Shown here in pieces: positions 7,661-15,184 of a DNA stretch of 37,103 nt. Every line of letters starts with the position of its first letter. Within the stretch, counting starts at the first letter, position 1. The stretch is from assembly GCA_036523395.1 (NCBI GenBank), contig DATDEH010000105.1, positions 1 through 37,103 of the forward strand, read 5' to 3'. The notes under the pieces were generated by a model, which ran no database searches, was not told the DNA's origin, and was given only the letters and a program-made list of their open reading frames with translations. The stretch comes from Candidatus Limnocylindria bacterium. GTDB taxonomy: Bacteria; Chloroflexota; Limnocylindria; P2-11E. The position numbers and the translations under genes were made by a program.

Positions 7661-9234
7661 GGGCGCACCGCCTGCGGGAAATCGAAGACGCGGTCGGGGT
7701 CGTACTTCGCCTTGACCTGCCTCAGGCGCGCGTAATTCGCGCCCCAGTACGCGTCTTCCCAGTCGGTCAGGTCGGCGTCCGCGTAATTGACGTATGCGCC
7801 ACGACCGATGAGCGGACGTGCGGCCGCGTAGAGATCGCGCAGCCACGTCTGCATGTCGTCCGCGACCGACGCGGGCCCCGCGGCGTTCCAGCTTGCGATG
7901 AGCTGAGCGACGACGAACGCGTCGCGGTGCGCGAAGGCTGTCGCCGGGGGCGCGACGCGTGACACAGCACCGCCGAGCGAATCGAGCAGCACCGCGCCGC
8001 CTCCGACGCCCTGTCGTCCCGCGATCGACTCGATCGCGCCGACGAGCGCGGCGATCGCGGCATCGGACGGCGGCTTCTGAGCGACCGCGGACTTCGCGAC
8101 ATACGTCTCACGTCCCAGGACCGCCGCGGGCGTGGCTCCGACGAGATGACACTGCTCGATCGAGCGTCCCAGGCAGCCCGCCTCGAGGAGCATGACCTCG
8201 CGGTAGGTGCGCACGCCCTGCTCGCGGTAGATCGGCAGACCTGCGCCCGCGACGAGCGTGTCGAAGCGCGACGCGAGATCCGCCGCGGTGCCGGTGAGCA
8301 CAGCGTGCATCGTGACCTCAGGTCCCTGCGCTCCGGTCTGGAGATGCAGCGTGGACCAGAGCGCGTCGGGCGCGCGCGACATCCACGCCTGCCATGCCGA
8401 GACGACCGCCGCCGCGCGCGACCACGGCCAGGACAGGAATCCGATCGCGAGGGCCGTGGCTGGGTGCGTGCGCAGGGTCAGCGACGTGACGACGCCGAAG
8501 CTGCCACCGCCTCCGCCGCGCAGGGCCCAGAAGAGGTCGGCGTCGCGCGTTTCATCGCAATCGCGTACCTGGCCATCCGCGGTAACGACCTGTGCCGCGA
8601 TGAGGTCGTCGCAGGTGAGGCCCCAGGCGCGCGAGAGCACACCGAGGCCGCCGCCCAGCGTGAGTCCGGTGATGCCGACGGTGGGGCAGCTACCGGCCGC
8701 GATGCCTTGTCCGCGCGCCGCGACGGCGTCGTAGACGTCGATGAGGCGCGCGCCCGCGCCGACGATCACGCGCCCGTTCTGCACATCGATCCCCGACATG
8801 CGACCGACGTCGATCACGAGACCGGTGCCGGTCGACCAGCCGCCGTAGCTGTGGCCGCCACTCCGCAGCGCGATCGGGACGTGGTACGCGCGAGCGAAGC
8901 GGACGCATTCCCGAACGTCGTCTGCGCTCGCGCAGCGCGCGATCGCCTGTGGGCGCACGCCGTCGAAGCGCGTGTTGTAGAGAATGCGCGCCGCGTCGTA
9001 TGTCGGATCGCTGGATCTCACGAGTCCATCGCGCAGCGCGGTGCGCAGCGCTTCCCAGTCGGGAGCGGCGATGGTCGGAGCAGGCGACGGCGTCGCCGGT
9101 ACGGCCGTGGCGGTCGCGGAAGAGGAGGTCGACGGCGATGCCGACGGCGACGATGTGACGTCGCCTCTTACGCAACCCGTCGCGATCGCGGTCCCGCTGA
9201 CCGCGAGTCCGCGGAGGAACGCGCGCCGTCGCAT
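7657..9234 (-). CDS. Exported FAD-linked oxidase of the berberine-bridge-enzyme family
   Basis: 525 residues from ATG 9234. The N-terminus MRRRAFLRGL is a twin-arginine signal, followed by AIATGC, a weak lipobox that would acylate C21. A Ser/Thr/Ala/Pro linker (about 25-57) leads to the FAD-binding PCMH domain. RSGGHSYGG (H128) and GSCPTVGITG (C183) fall at the two covalent flavin positions of berberine bridge enzymes, so bicovalent FAD is likely. The C-terminus YVNYADADLTDWEDAYWG and KYDPDRVFDFPQAV is the family's closing motif. Oligosaccharide or alcohol oxidation at the outer face of the membrane is plausible, but the substrate is unknown. The ATG overlaps the stop of the GNAT gene in TGATG, so the two are coupled. 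Confidence 0.92.
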   Translation of the reverse strand: MRRRAFLRGLAVSGTAIATGCVRGDVTSSPSASPSTSSSATATAVPATPSPAPTIAAPDWEALRTALRDGLVRSSDPTYDAARILYNTRFDGVRPQAIARCASADDVRECVRFARAYHVPIALRSGGHSYGGWSTGTGLVIDVGRMSGIDVQNGRVIVGAGARLIDVYDAVAARGQGIAAGSCPTVGITGLTLGGGLGVLSRAWGLTCDDLIAAQVVTADGQVRDCDETRDADLFWALRGGGGGSFGVVTSLTLRTHPATALAIGFLSWPWSRAAAVVSAWQAWMSRAPDALWSTLHLQTGAQGPEVTMHAVLTGTAADLASRFDTLVAGAGLPIYREQGVRTYREVMLLEAGCLGRSIEQCHLVGATPAAVLGRETYVAKSAVAQKPPSDAAIAALVGAIESIAGRQGVGGGAVLLDSLGGAVSRVAPPATAFAHRDAFVVAQLIASWNAAGPASVADDMQTWLRDLYAAARPLIGRGAYVNYADADLTDWEDAYWGANYARLRQVKAKYDPDRVFDFPQAVRP

Positions 9235-10046
9235 CACGCTCGCACCCAGTCGACCTCGGTGTACAGGAGACGCCATCCGAGCTCCTCGAGGTTGTGCGCG
9301 GAGGCCGGATTCTGGGTCTGACCGAAAAAGAGCCGCAGGCCGCGCTCCCACCCGGCATGCATGCGGTGGGCGATCATCGCGGTCTGGATCCCGCGTCCGC
9401 GGAACTCGCGCAGGACACTCCCGTTCCCGAGTCCACCGACGGGCCGCACGTCGAACAGCATCCCCGTGGCTGCCGGCACGCCGTCGATGCGACCGAGATA
9501 CGCGCTCAGCGACCGGCCGTGCGCGCGCCGCTTCACGAGCGCCTCGACGATGTCGCGGAAGTGCGGGCCGCGGTCTTTGAAGCTCGAATACGCGATACGG
9601 GCGTACTCCGCGGCGTCTTCGGCGCGCACGCGCTCCACGGTGAGGTCCTCGACCTGACGCGCACGCGGCAAAGAGCGACGGTCGTAGCAGTAGATGTGCT
9701 CGTCGGTGCCTTCCTCTGGCTCGTAACCGCGGCGCTCCAGCAGACGGAGCGCGGCACGCGGCGTCGGTCCCTGCGCGACCGCGATGCGCGTGGGACGGCC
9801 CGCGTCCGCGAAACGGCGCTCGAGCCGGTCGAGTACCGCCGCCGTCGCCTCGGACATCGTGCCGAAGCCGAGCGCGCGGTTGAGGAAGCCGTTGTCGGTC
9901 GACTTCATCGTCCAGCTCACCAGCCCACCCGCGTGACTGACGCGGACGCCGCTCTGTTTCGCGGCGCGCGGATCCGCGAGGAGGTAGCTCGTGATCTCCA
10001 CGCCCTCCGTCCGCTGCATCAGCGCCGCAAGCTCGCCCAGCCGCAT
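9234..10046 (-). CDS. GNAT family N-acetyltransferase, two-domain
   Basis: 270 residues from ATG. The C-terminal half carries the acetyl-CoA loop SVLREFRGRGIQTAMIAHRM, typical GNAT motif A, followed by LFFGQTQNPASAHNLEELGW (motif B region). The N-terminal half (FLNRALGFGTMSEATAAVLDRLERRF) resembles a degenerate GNAT repeat, as in enzymes with tandem domains. The acceptor is not predictable. It is the promoter-proximal gene of a two-gene unit with the exported oxidase; whether the two functions are linked is unknown. The start is supported by a TAGAGT -10 box exactly 6 nt upstream. Confidence 0.9.
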   Translation of the reverse strand: MRLGELAALMQRTEGVEITSYLLADPRAAKQSGVRVSHAGGLVSWTMKSTDNGFLNRALGFGTMSEATAAVLDRLERRFADAGRPTRIAVAQGPTPRAALRLLERRGYEPEEGTDEHIYCYDRRSLPRARQVEDLTVERVRAEDAAEYARIAYSSFKDRGPHFRDIVEALVKRRAHGRSLSAYLGRIDGVPAATGMLFDVRPVGGLGNGSVLREFRGRGIQTAMIAHRMHAGWERGLRLFFGQTQNPASAHNLEELGWRLLYTEVDWVRA

Positions 10047-10052
10047 CGGCGG

Positions 10053-10058
10053 ACTCTA
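10053..10058 (-). promoter_or_regulatory. -10 box for leaderless GNAT/oxidase transcript
   Basis: TAGAGT on the minus strand, then CCGCCG (6 nt), then ATG. There is no Shine-Dalgarno sequence, and transcription should start at or next to the start codon. Confidence 0.6.
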
Positions 10059-10178
10059 CCGATGCTCCGTGCGCGACGCTGCGGACGTACCGCATGAGGC
10101 GCTCGCAGCGTTCGCGCGAGGACAGTGCGCAAGGCCGCACTGGACCAACGTGGTTGGGATCAGAAGGGAGGCCTCGAC

Positions 10179-10316
10179 ATGGATGCGGAACACAAGTTGG
10201 CAGCGAGCGATGACGCACAGTCCCGCTCGCGCCGCTCCCGCCGGATCCACGCGTTTCTGGGCGCGTGGGCCAAGCGCCATTGGCCCGAGCGCGTGACCCG
10301 TTTCCCGAAGCGCTAG
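10179..10316 (+). CDS. 45-residue basic protein of unknown function
   Basis: ATG 10179 is preceded by AGGGAGG with 7-nt spacing, one of the strongest ribosome sites in the window. That is the main reason to believe this short frame. The product has an acidic or neutral head, an arginine-rich middle (SRSRRSRRIH), an aromatic segment (FLGAWAKRHW) and a basic tail (RVTRFPKR). I recognise no family. It could be a nucleic-acid-binding or membrane-associated microprotein. Its TAG stop is the first three bases of the -10 box of the next gene. The 132 nt before it, up to the divergent GNAT gene, hold no other feature I can name apart from that gene's -10 box. Confidence 0.55.
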   Translation: MDAEHKLAASDDAQSRSRRSRRIHAFLGAWAKRHWPERVTRFPKR

Positions 10317-10319
10317 CCT
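10314..10319 (+). promoter_or_regulatory. -10 box for the HAD hydrolase gene
   Basis: TAGCCT overlaps the stop codon of the 45-residue gene and lies exactly 6 nt (CCGCGA) before GTA 10326. That spacing matches the leaderless promoters elsewhere in the window and points to 10326 as the 5' end. Confidence 0.5.
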
Positions 10320-10325
10320 CCGCGA

Positions 10326-10973
10326 GTACCGATCAACTGGGTCACCTTCGATTGCTACGGCACGCTCATCGACTGGGAGCGCGGCATGACCGACGCGCTC
10401 ATCCCTCTGCTGCCTGCGCCGATAGATCGCGACGAGCTCGCACGTCGCTACATCGAGACCGAGGCCGAGGCCGAGGCCGAGTCGTATCGCACCTACCGCG
10501 ATATCCTCGACATGGCAGGTCGTCGGGTGCTGAGCACGTTCGGCGTCGACGCGCCCTCGCCACTGCCCGCTTCACTCCCGCGTTGGCGGCCGTTCGCCGA
10601 GGTGCCCGCCGCGCTCGCCGAGCTGCGGCGTCGCGGCCGGAGGATCGCCATCCTGTCCAACGTCGATCGCGACCTGATCGCGTCGTCGATCGAGCAGCTC
10701 GAACTCGAGCCCGACCTCGTCGTGACCGCACAGGACGCGGGCAGCTACAAGCCGGCGCCCGGACACTGGCGGGTCTTCCGCGAGCGCAGCGGTGCCGCGA
10801 TCGAGGCGACGATCCACGTCGGAGCAAGCCAGTTCCACGACATGCGGCCGGGCGCCGCCCTCGGCTACCGCACGGTGTTCGTCGACCGGCACGGCGAGAA
10901 GCTGACCACGTCGCCGACGCGGGTCATCCACGACCTAATGGCTCTCCCAGACGTCATCGACGCACTGGAATGA
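10326..10973 (+). CDS. HAD-superfamily hydrolase (haloacid dehalogenase type II-like), non-canonical start
   Basis: The HAD core is clear: motif I FDCYGTLIDWE with the nucleophile aspartate encoded at 10350, motif II SNVDRD, motif III region SYKPAPGHW, and motif IV GASQFHDMRPGAALGYRTVFVDR. Motif I lies upstream of the first in-frame ATG (10386), so translation must begin earlier. Between the in-frame TAG at 10314 and motif I there is no ATG, GTG, TTG or CTG; the candidates are GTA 10326 and ATC 10332. I place the start at 10326 because a -10 box sits 6 nt before it, giving 215 residues beginning VPINWVTFDCYG. A GTG mutated or misread to GTA would explain this. The substrate is unknown; a phosphatase or dehalogenase role is typical of the family. 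Confidence 0.8.
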   Translation, partial: VPINWVTFDCYGTLIDWERGMTDALIPLLPAPIDRDELARRYIETEAEAEAESYRTYRDILDMAGRRVLSTFGVDAPSPLPASLPRWRPFAEVPAALAELRRRGRRIAILSNVDRDLIASSIEQLELEPDLVVTAQDAGSYKPAPGHWRVFRERSGAAIEATIHVGASQFHDMRPGAALGYRTVFVDRHGEKLTTSPTRVIHDLMALPDVIDALE

Positions 10974-10997
10974 AACCTGCGAGGTACTCCGCCGCGC

Positions 10998-11003
10998 TAC
11001 GAT
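10998..11003 (+). promoter_or_regulatory. -10 box of panB, leadered
   Basis: TACGAT, identical to the coaD -10 box. Transcription from about 11010 would produce a leader of about 40 nt that holds a small hairpin (CCGGC, loop TTA, GCCGG at 11020-11032) and GGAGG at 11040-11044, 5 nt before the ATG. The hairpin is too small to call a riboswitch. Confidence 0.45.
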
Positions 11004-11049
11004 TGCGGTGACGCCGGGACCGGCTTAGCCGGCCTGGACGGAGGTTCAC

Positions 11050-11916
11050 ATGGACATCGCGAAGAAGGTCACGATCCCAGACGTCGTCGCCATGAAGCGC
11101 GACGGCAAGCGCATCACGATGATGACCGCTTACGACGCCGCGTTCGCGCGGCTTGTCGAAGCAGCGGGCATCGACATCATCCTCGTCGGCGATTCACTCG
11201 GGATGGTCGTGCTCGGGTACCCCAACACCGTGCCGGTCACGATGGACGACATGGTCCGGCACGCCGCCGCCGTATCGCGCGGCGCGTCGCGGCCGCTGCT
11301 CATCGGCGACATGCCCTTCGGCTCGTACCAGACGGGTCCGGCCGATGCGCTCCGCAACGCCGCGCGCTTCCTCAAGGAGGCCGGCATGGATGCGGTGAAG
11401 CTCGAGGGCGGTCACGAGACGGTCCCGCTCGTGAAGGCGCTCGTCGAGAACGGCATCGGAGTGATGGCCCATGTCGGCCTAACACCGCAGCGCGTCGCGC
11501 AGTTCGGCGGATTCAAGACGCAGGCAAAGAGCGCCCGCGCGGCGCGGCAGCTCATCGACGATGCGGTCGCTCTCGAGGACGCCGGCGCGTTCTCGATCGT
11601 GCTCGAGTCCATACCGGCGCCGGTCGCCGCGATGGTCACCGAACGGATCGGGGTCCCGACGATCGGCATCGGCGCCGGTATCGACTGCGACGGACAGGTC
11701 CTGGTCCTACATGACGTGCTCGGCCTGTACGGCGACTTCAAGCCGAAGTTCGCCAAGCGCTACGGCGAGATCGGGACAGCGGTCGTCGATGCGCTTCGCG
11801 CATTCGACAGCGACGTGAGGGAAGGCCGCTTCCCCGACGACGAGCACAGCTTCACGATGAAGGAGAACGAGCTCGCCGCGCTGCGGCAGAACGTCGCGCG
11901 GCCGAAGGCGGTCTGA
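11050..11916 (+). CDS. panB: 3-methyl-2-oxobutanoate hydroxymethyltransferase
   Basis: 288 residues from ATG with GGAGG 5 nt upstream. It uses 5,10-methylenetetrahydrofolate to hydroxymethylate 2-oxoisovalerate to ketopantoate, the first pantothenate step. The TIM-barrel residues are in place: VGDSLGM (D48), GDMPFGSY (D87), KLEGG (K117, E119) and the catalytic glutamate in VLESIPAP (E186), followed by GIGAG. The length is slightly above the E. coli enzyme. It is followed immediately by panE, whose probable CTG start overlaps the panB TGA (CTGA at 11913-11916), so the two successive steps are probably coupled. Confidence 0.97.
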   Translation: MDIAKKVTIPDVVAMKRDGKRITMMTAYDAAFARLVEAAGIDIILVGDSLGMVVLGYPNTVPVTMDDMVRHAAAVSRGASRPLLIGDMPFGSYQTGPADALRNAARFLKEAGMDAVKLEGGHETVPLVKALVENGIGVMAHVGLTPQRVAQFGGFKTQAKSARAARQLIDDAVALEDAGAFSIVLESIPAPVAAMVTERIGVPTIGIGAGIDCDGQVLVLHDVLGLYGDFKPKFAKRYGEIGTAVVDALRAFDSDVREGRFPDDEHSFTMKENELAALRQNVARPKAV

Positions 11917-12779
11917 CTCACATCGCGAATGCGGGCCCGCTGCGCGTCGCGATCATCGGCATGGGCGCGATCGGCCGCGTGGTGGAGAAAGCGCTCGCTG
12001 GTCGTGTCGACCTCGTCCGGATCGATCGTACAAAGGCGCCGCTCGGCGCCGACGAGAAGCCGGTTGACGCCGCGGTCGTCTGCGTCAAGACGCAGGGCAC
12101 GGTATGGGCGGCGGAGGTCGCAGCGCAGATCGTTGGTCGCGAGGGCGTCGCGATCACGGTCCAGAACGGGCTCGGCAACTACGAGACGATCGTCGCGGCA
12201 CTCGGCGAGCGGCGCGCTGCGGTCGGTGTCATCTACGTCGGCGCGCGTCTCGACAAGCATGGCGCGTTGCACGCGACCGGTCCAGGCCGTGTCGAGCTCG
12301 GACGGCCGATGGGGACCGCGTCAGCTCGCGCGCTCGAGGCGCTGGCAACGGCGCTCGCGGACGGCGGAATGACGGTGAGCGTCGTCGATGACGCATGGGC
12401 CTCGGTGTGGCGCAAGGTCGCGACGAACGCCGCCGTGAATCCAACGACCGCACTTCTCGGTTACACGAACGCGGAGCTTCTCGCGGACGTCGCGGGCTCG
12501 CGCGTTGCCGATGGGCTCGCGTCGGAGGTCGCGCGCGTCGCAACGGCTGCGGGTGTCGCAATGGGCGACGACGAGGCGCGGCGCTGGTGGCGCGAGATGG
12601 CGCAGCTCACCGGCGCGAATCGCTCGTCGATGCTCCAGGACGTGCAATCGGGCCGACCGACGGAGGTCGACGCCATCTGCGGCGCGGTGCACCGCGAGGG
12701 CGAGCGGCGCGGCGTCTCGGCGCCTCTCAATCAAGCGATGACGGTGCTCGTGAGTGCACTTGCGCCGAGCCGCGCCTAA
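11913..12779 (+). CDS. panE: 2-dehydropantoate 2-reductase, CTG start
   Basis: Reduces ketopantoate from panB to pantoate with NADPH. Visible motifs are the Rossmann loop RVAIIGMGAIG, VCVKTQ, VQNGLGN, the catalytic lysine region WRKVATNAAVNPTTALLG, and the C-terminal substrate motif NRSSMLQDVQSGRPTEVDAI. The first in-frame ATG (11961) would delete the first beta strand of the NADP fold, and no ATG, GTG or TTG precedes it in frame. The candidates are CTG 11913, which forms a CTGA overlap with the panB stop (288 residues), and CTG 11940, which would give the family-typical N-terminus MRVAIIG. I choose 11913 because NTGA overlaps are frequent here. Its stop overlaps the yceI remnant by 4 nt. Confidence 0.9.
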   Translation: MTHIANAGPLRVAIIGMGAIGRVVEKALAGRVDLVRIDRTKAPLGADEKPVDAAVVCVKTQGTVWAAEVAAQIVGREGVAITVQNGLGNYETIVAALGERRAAVGVIYVGARLDKHGALHATGPGRVELGRPMGTASARALEALATALADGGMTVSVVDDAWASVWRKVATNAAVNPTTALLGYTNAELLADVAGSRVADGLASEVARVATAAGVAMGDDEARRWWREMAQLTGANRSSMLQDVQSGRPTEVDAICGAVHREGERRGVSAPLNQAMTVLVSALAPSRA

Positions 12780-13166
12780 GGCTCTCGCGCAACGAGGTCG
12801 ATCTCGAGCTTCACGTCGTCGACGACCGGCAGGATGAGGCGGTTGGCGGGAACAGCCATCCCGTAGTCACCAAAGTGGAACGCGGTCGCGCCGACGACTT
12901 GGACCTCGTTGCCGGAGCGCGTCACCTGAACTGGCCACGTCACCTGACGCTCGACGCCGTGCATCTTCATCGTGCCCTCGAGCGTTGCGGCCCACTCACC
13001 TTGAGCCGCGATCGGCATGGGGGACACCGCTCACGCGCGCGAGCGTGAACTCGGCACGCGGGTAGATGGGGGTGTTGAGCGTGTTGAACTTGATCCATTC
13101 GTCGCGGAGCGGCTCGTCGCTCGTGAGCGAGTCGAGATCCGCCGCGAACGAGGAGGGTTCGGTCCG
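12776..13166 (-). pseudogene. Remnant of a YceI-family gene: N-terminus missing, one frameshift
   Basis: Two frames together spell the C-terminal two thirds of a YceI-like lipocalin-fold protein. The first frame (13166 to about 13020) reads FAADLDSLTSDEPLRDEW and NTPIYPRAEFTLARVSGVP. The second frame (to 12776) continues MPIAAQGEWAATLEGTMKMHG, VERQVTWPVQV and FGDYGMAVPANRLILPVVDD. The frames change in a run of five C (13019-13023); removing one C restores VSGVPMPIAAQG. The first frame begins directly after the TAG of the MFS gene, and the expected N-terminal YceI strands are absent. An 83-residue frame from GTG 13027 remains but lacks half the barrel. A homopolymer read error could explain the shift, but not the missing N-terminus. 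Confidence 0.75.
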
Positions 13167-14339
13167 CTAGGACGGCGCGCGCCGGAGCGCTCGCGCCGTA
13201 GGCCAGGCCGCGACGAGCGCGATCGCCGAAAGGACCAGGAAGATCACGGCGAGCCAGCCGTATGCGGCGGCCATGCCGATCGCCCCGGCGATGCCGCCGA
13301 AGATCGGGGCGGCCACGCCGCCGACAGGCTGATTGACCAGGTAATAGGTGCCGAGCACGGTCGATCGTCGCTCGGCGGGCGTGTTGTCGACGATGAGCAC
13401 CTCGGTCGTCGTGGCGCGGATCGAGAACGAGATTCCGATCAGCAGGAGCGGCAGGAAGACCAGCTCGTTCGGGACGACGGTGAGCGCCCACGCGGCGGGG
13501 CCCATGAGCGCGAGCCCGAGCAGGAGCACGATGCGCCGTCCGAAGCGGTCGGACAGCGTCCCGGCCATCGGCGCGCCGATGAGACCCGCAAGCTGCGGCA
13601 CACCGAACAGTGCCGCGGCGACGCCTGGCGACATCCCGCGCGCGTCGACGAGGTACGTGCTGAGGAACGCCATCGCGGCGGAGATCACGACCTGGAATAC
13701 GATCGACAGCGAGACGAGCGCTCCGACGCGTCGCGCCACCATCGCGATGTCGCCGCCGGTGGCGAGCCAGCCGTGACGGCCGGTCGAGCGCGTGCCCATC
13801 GGCGCGACGCGCCATAGCAGCAGCGCGCATGCGATCGGCGCGATCGCGAACGCGATGTACGGCGTTCGCCACGTGCCCGCGGTCGCCAGGATGCCCGCGA
13901 CGAGCGGCGCGGCGAAGAACGACAGATGCCCGGCGGTCGTGTGCGTGCCCATCGCCATGCCCCGGCGCGAGGAGAACATCTCGGCGATGAGCGCCGAGGC
14001 CGGCGCGTGATACGTGCCGCTCGCGATCCCCATGACCGCGAGGAACGCCAGCAGCTGCCAGTACTCGCTAGACAGGCCGATCGCGATGCTCGACAGGCCG
14101 ATGAGAACGAGGCCCCAGACGATGACGCGCCGCGCGCCGATCCGGTCGGCGAGGACGCCAAGCGGCGCGTTCGTCATGCCGGACGCGATCGAGTACGCGC
14201 TCACCAGGAACCCGGCGCTCGTGTACGACAATCCGAACGCGGCACTGATGAACGGAAGCAGCGCGCTGAGCAGGCTGTTCGTGACGTGATGCGCGAAGTG
14301 GGCGACGCTGAACGCGACGAGAAGTGAGCGCCGGGTCAA
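13167..14339 (-). CDS. MFS transporter, fosmidomycin-resistance-like
   Basis: 390 residues from TTG 14339. The start is fixed by a TTGA overlap with the panC stop; the open frame extends further upstream only as panC antiframe. About 12 hydrophobic helices are visible. The N-terminal pattern VAHFAHHVTNSLLSALLPF, then GVLADRIGARR, GIASGTYHAPASALIAEMF and GHLSFFAAPLVAG, resembles the Fsr branch of MFS drug/metabolite:H+ antiporters. The second half has the matching GTLSDRFGRR loop. It is the last gene of the six-gene overlapping operon. It might export a product of that operon or a toxic metabolite; the substrate is unknown. Confidence 0.88.
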   Translation of the reverse strand: MTRRSLLVAFSVAHFAHHVTNSLLSALLPFISAAFGLSYTSAGFLVSAYSIASGMTNAPLGVLADRIGARRVIVWGLVLIGLSSIAIGLSSEYWQLLAFLAVMGIASGTYHAPASALIAEMFSSRRGMAMGTHTTAGHLSFFAAPLVAGILATAGTWRTPYIAFAIAPIACALLLWRVAPMGTRSTGRHGWLATGGDIAMVARRVGALVSLSIVFQVVISAAMAFLSTYLVDARGMSPGVAAALFGVPQLAGLIGAPMAGTLSDRFGRRIVLLLGLALMGPAAWALTVVPNELVFLPLLLIGISFSIRATTTEVLIVDNTPAERRSTVLGTYYLVNQPVGGVAAPIFGGIAGAIGMAAAYGWLAVIFLVLSAIALVAAWPTARALRRAPS

Positions 14340-15184
14340 CGGAGGTCCGCCAGGTCGATGCCCAGGAGCACATTGTCGATGAGCCGCGCCTTGCCCACAC
14401 GCGCGGCGAGCGAGATGACCGCGCTGTCCGCCGGCGCGTGGAGCTCCGTGAGCGTGAACGGATCGGCGGCCGAGACGTACTCGAGCGAGATGCCCGGTCC
14501 ATCCGTGTACCGGCGCACCGCATCGGTCAGGCGCTCTGGCTCGCGCACGCCCTTCTCCCACAGCTCGCGGGCCGCGAAGAGACCGCGCGAGAGCGCGACC
14601 GCGTCTCTCCTCTGCTCAGGTGTGAGATACGCGTTGCGTGACGACATCGCGAGGCCGTCCGGCTCGCGCACGGTGGGACAACCGATGATGTCAGCGCCAA
14701 GCCGGAGATCGCGCGCGATGGTCTGCAGCACGCGCAGCTGCTGGAAGTCCTTCTGCCCGAAGAACGCGCTGTCGGGCCGCACGATCGCGAGCAGCTTCGC
14801 GACGACCGTCGCGACGCCGACGAAATGACCGGGGCGCGCCGCGCCCTCGAGCGGGGCGGCGATCGGTCCGGGAGTGATGCGCGTCGCGTCGCCGGGTGGA
14901 TAGATCTCGGCCACGGGCGGGACGAAGGCGGCCGCGCATCCATGGCTCTCGAGCAGTGCGATGTCCTCGGCCTCCTTCCGCGGGTAGGCGGCGAAGTCCT
15001 CAGTCGGACCGAACTGCGTCGGATTCACGAAGATCGATGCGATCGAGGCGTCGTTCTCACGCGCGGCGCGCTCCACGAGCGAGATGTGGCCGGCGTGCAG
15101 CGCGCCCATCGTTGGCACGAAGCCGACACGACCTGCGCCCGCGCGCCATGCGCGCACGTCGGCGACCGAATGAAGGACCTTCAA
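14336..15184 (-). CDS. panC: Pantothenate synthetase (pantoate-beta-alanine ligase)
   Basis: 282 residues from TTG 15184, close to the 283 of E. coli PanC. The start is fixed by the TTGA overlap with the preceding gene and by the family N-terminus. It condenses pantoate and beta-alanine using ATP. Motifs present: FVPTMGALHAGHISLVERA (HIGH-like, H30 and H33), SIFVNPTQFGPTEDFAAYPR, FFGQKDFQQL and MSSRNAYLTPEQR. It follows the GpgS fusion and precedes the MFS gene, so it is translated inside a carbohydrate operon and not next to panB/panE, about 1.6 kb away on the other strand. That placement is unusual. Confidence 0.97.
   Translation of the reverse strand: MKVLHSVADVRAWRAGAGRVGFVPTMGALHAGHISLVERAARENDASIASIFVNPTQFGPTEDFAAYPRKEAEDIALLESHGCAAAFVPPVAEIYPPGDATRITPGPIAAPLEGAARPGHFVGVATVVAKLLAIVRPDSAFFGQKDFQQLRVLQTIARDLRLGADIIGCPTVREPDGLAMSSRNAYLTPEQRRDAVALSRGLFAARELWEKGVREPERLTDAVRRYTDGPGISLEYVSAADPFTLTELHAPADSAVISLAARVGKARLIDNVLLGIDLADLR

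Noticed and set aside
6434-7846. A 470-codon open frame antisense to coaBC
   Set aside because: The coaBC motifs are unambiguous on the plus strand; the antisense product is low-complexity Arg/Asp/Gly sequence with no motif.
9235-10218. An upstream in-frame extension of the FAD oxidase to GTG 10218 (853 residues in total)
   Set aside because: The extension lies in the wrong frame of the GNAT gene and has no motifs; the Tat signal beginning at 9234 and the TGATG overlap mark the true start.
11020-11032. A small hairpin in the panB leader considered as a riboswitch or attenuator
   Set aside because: The stem is only five base pairs with a 3-nt loop, in a leader of about 40 nt, too short for a known ligand-binding RNA.
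14340-14561. An upstream extension of the MFS gene
   Set aside because: That sequence codes for the end of panC in another frame; the TTGA overlap and the first membrane helix fix the start at 14339.
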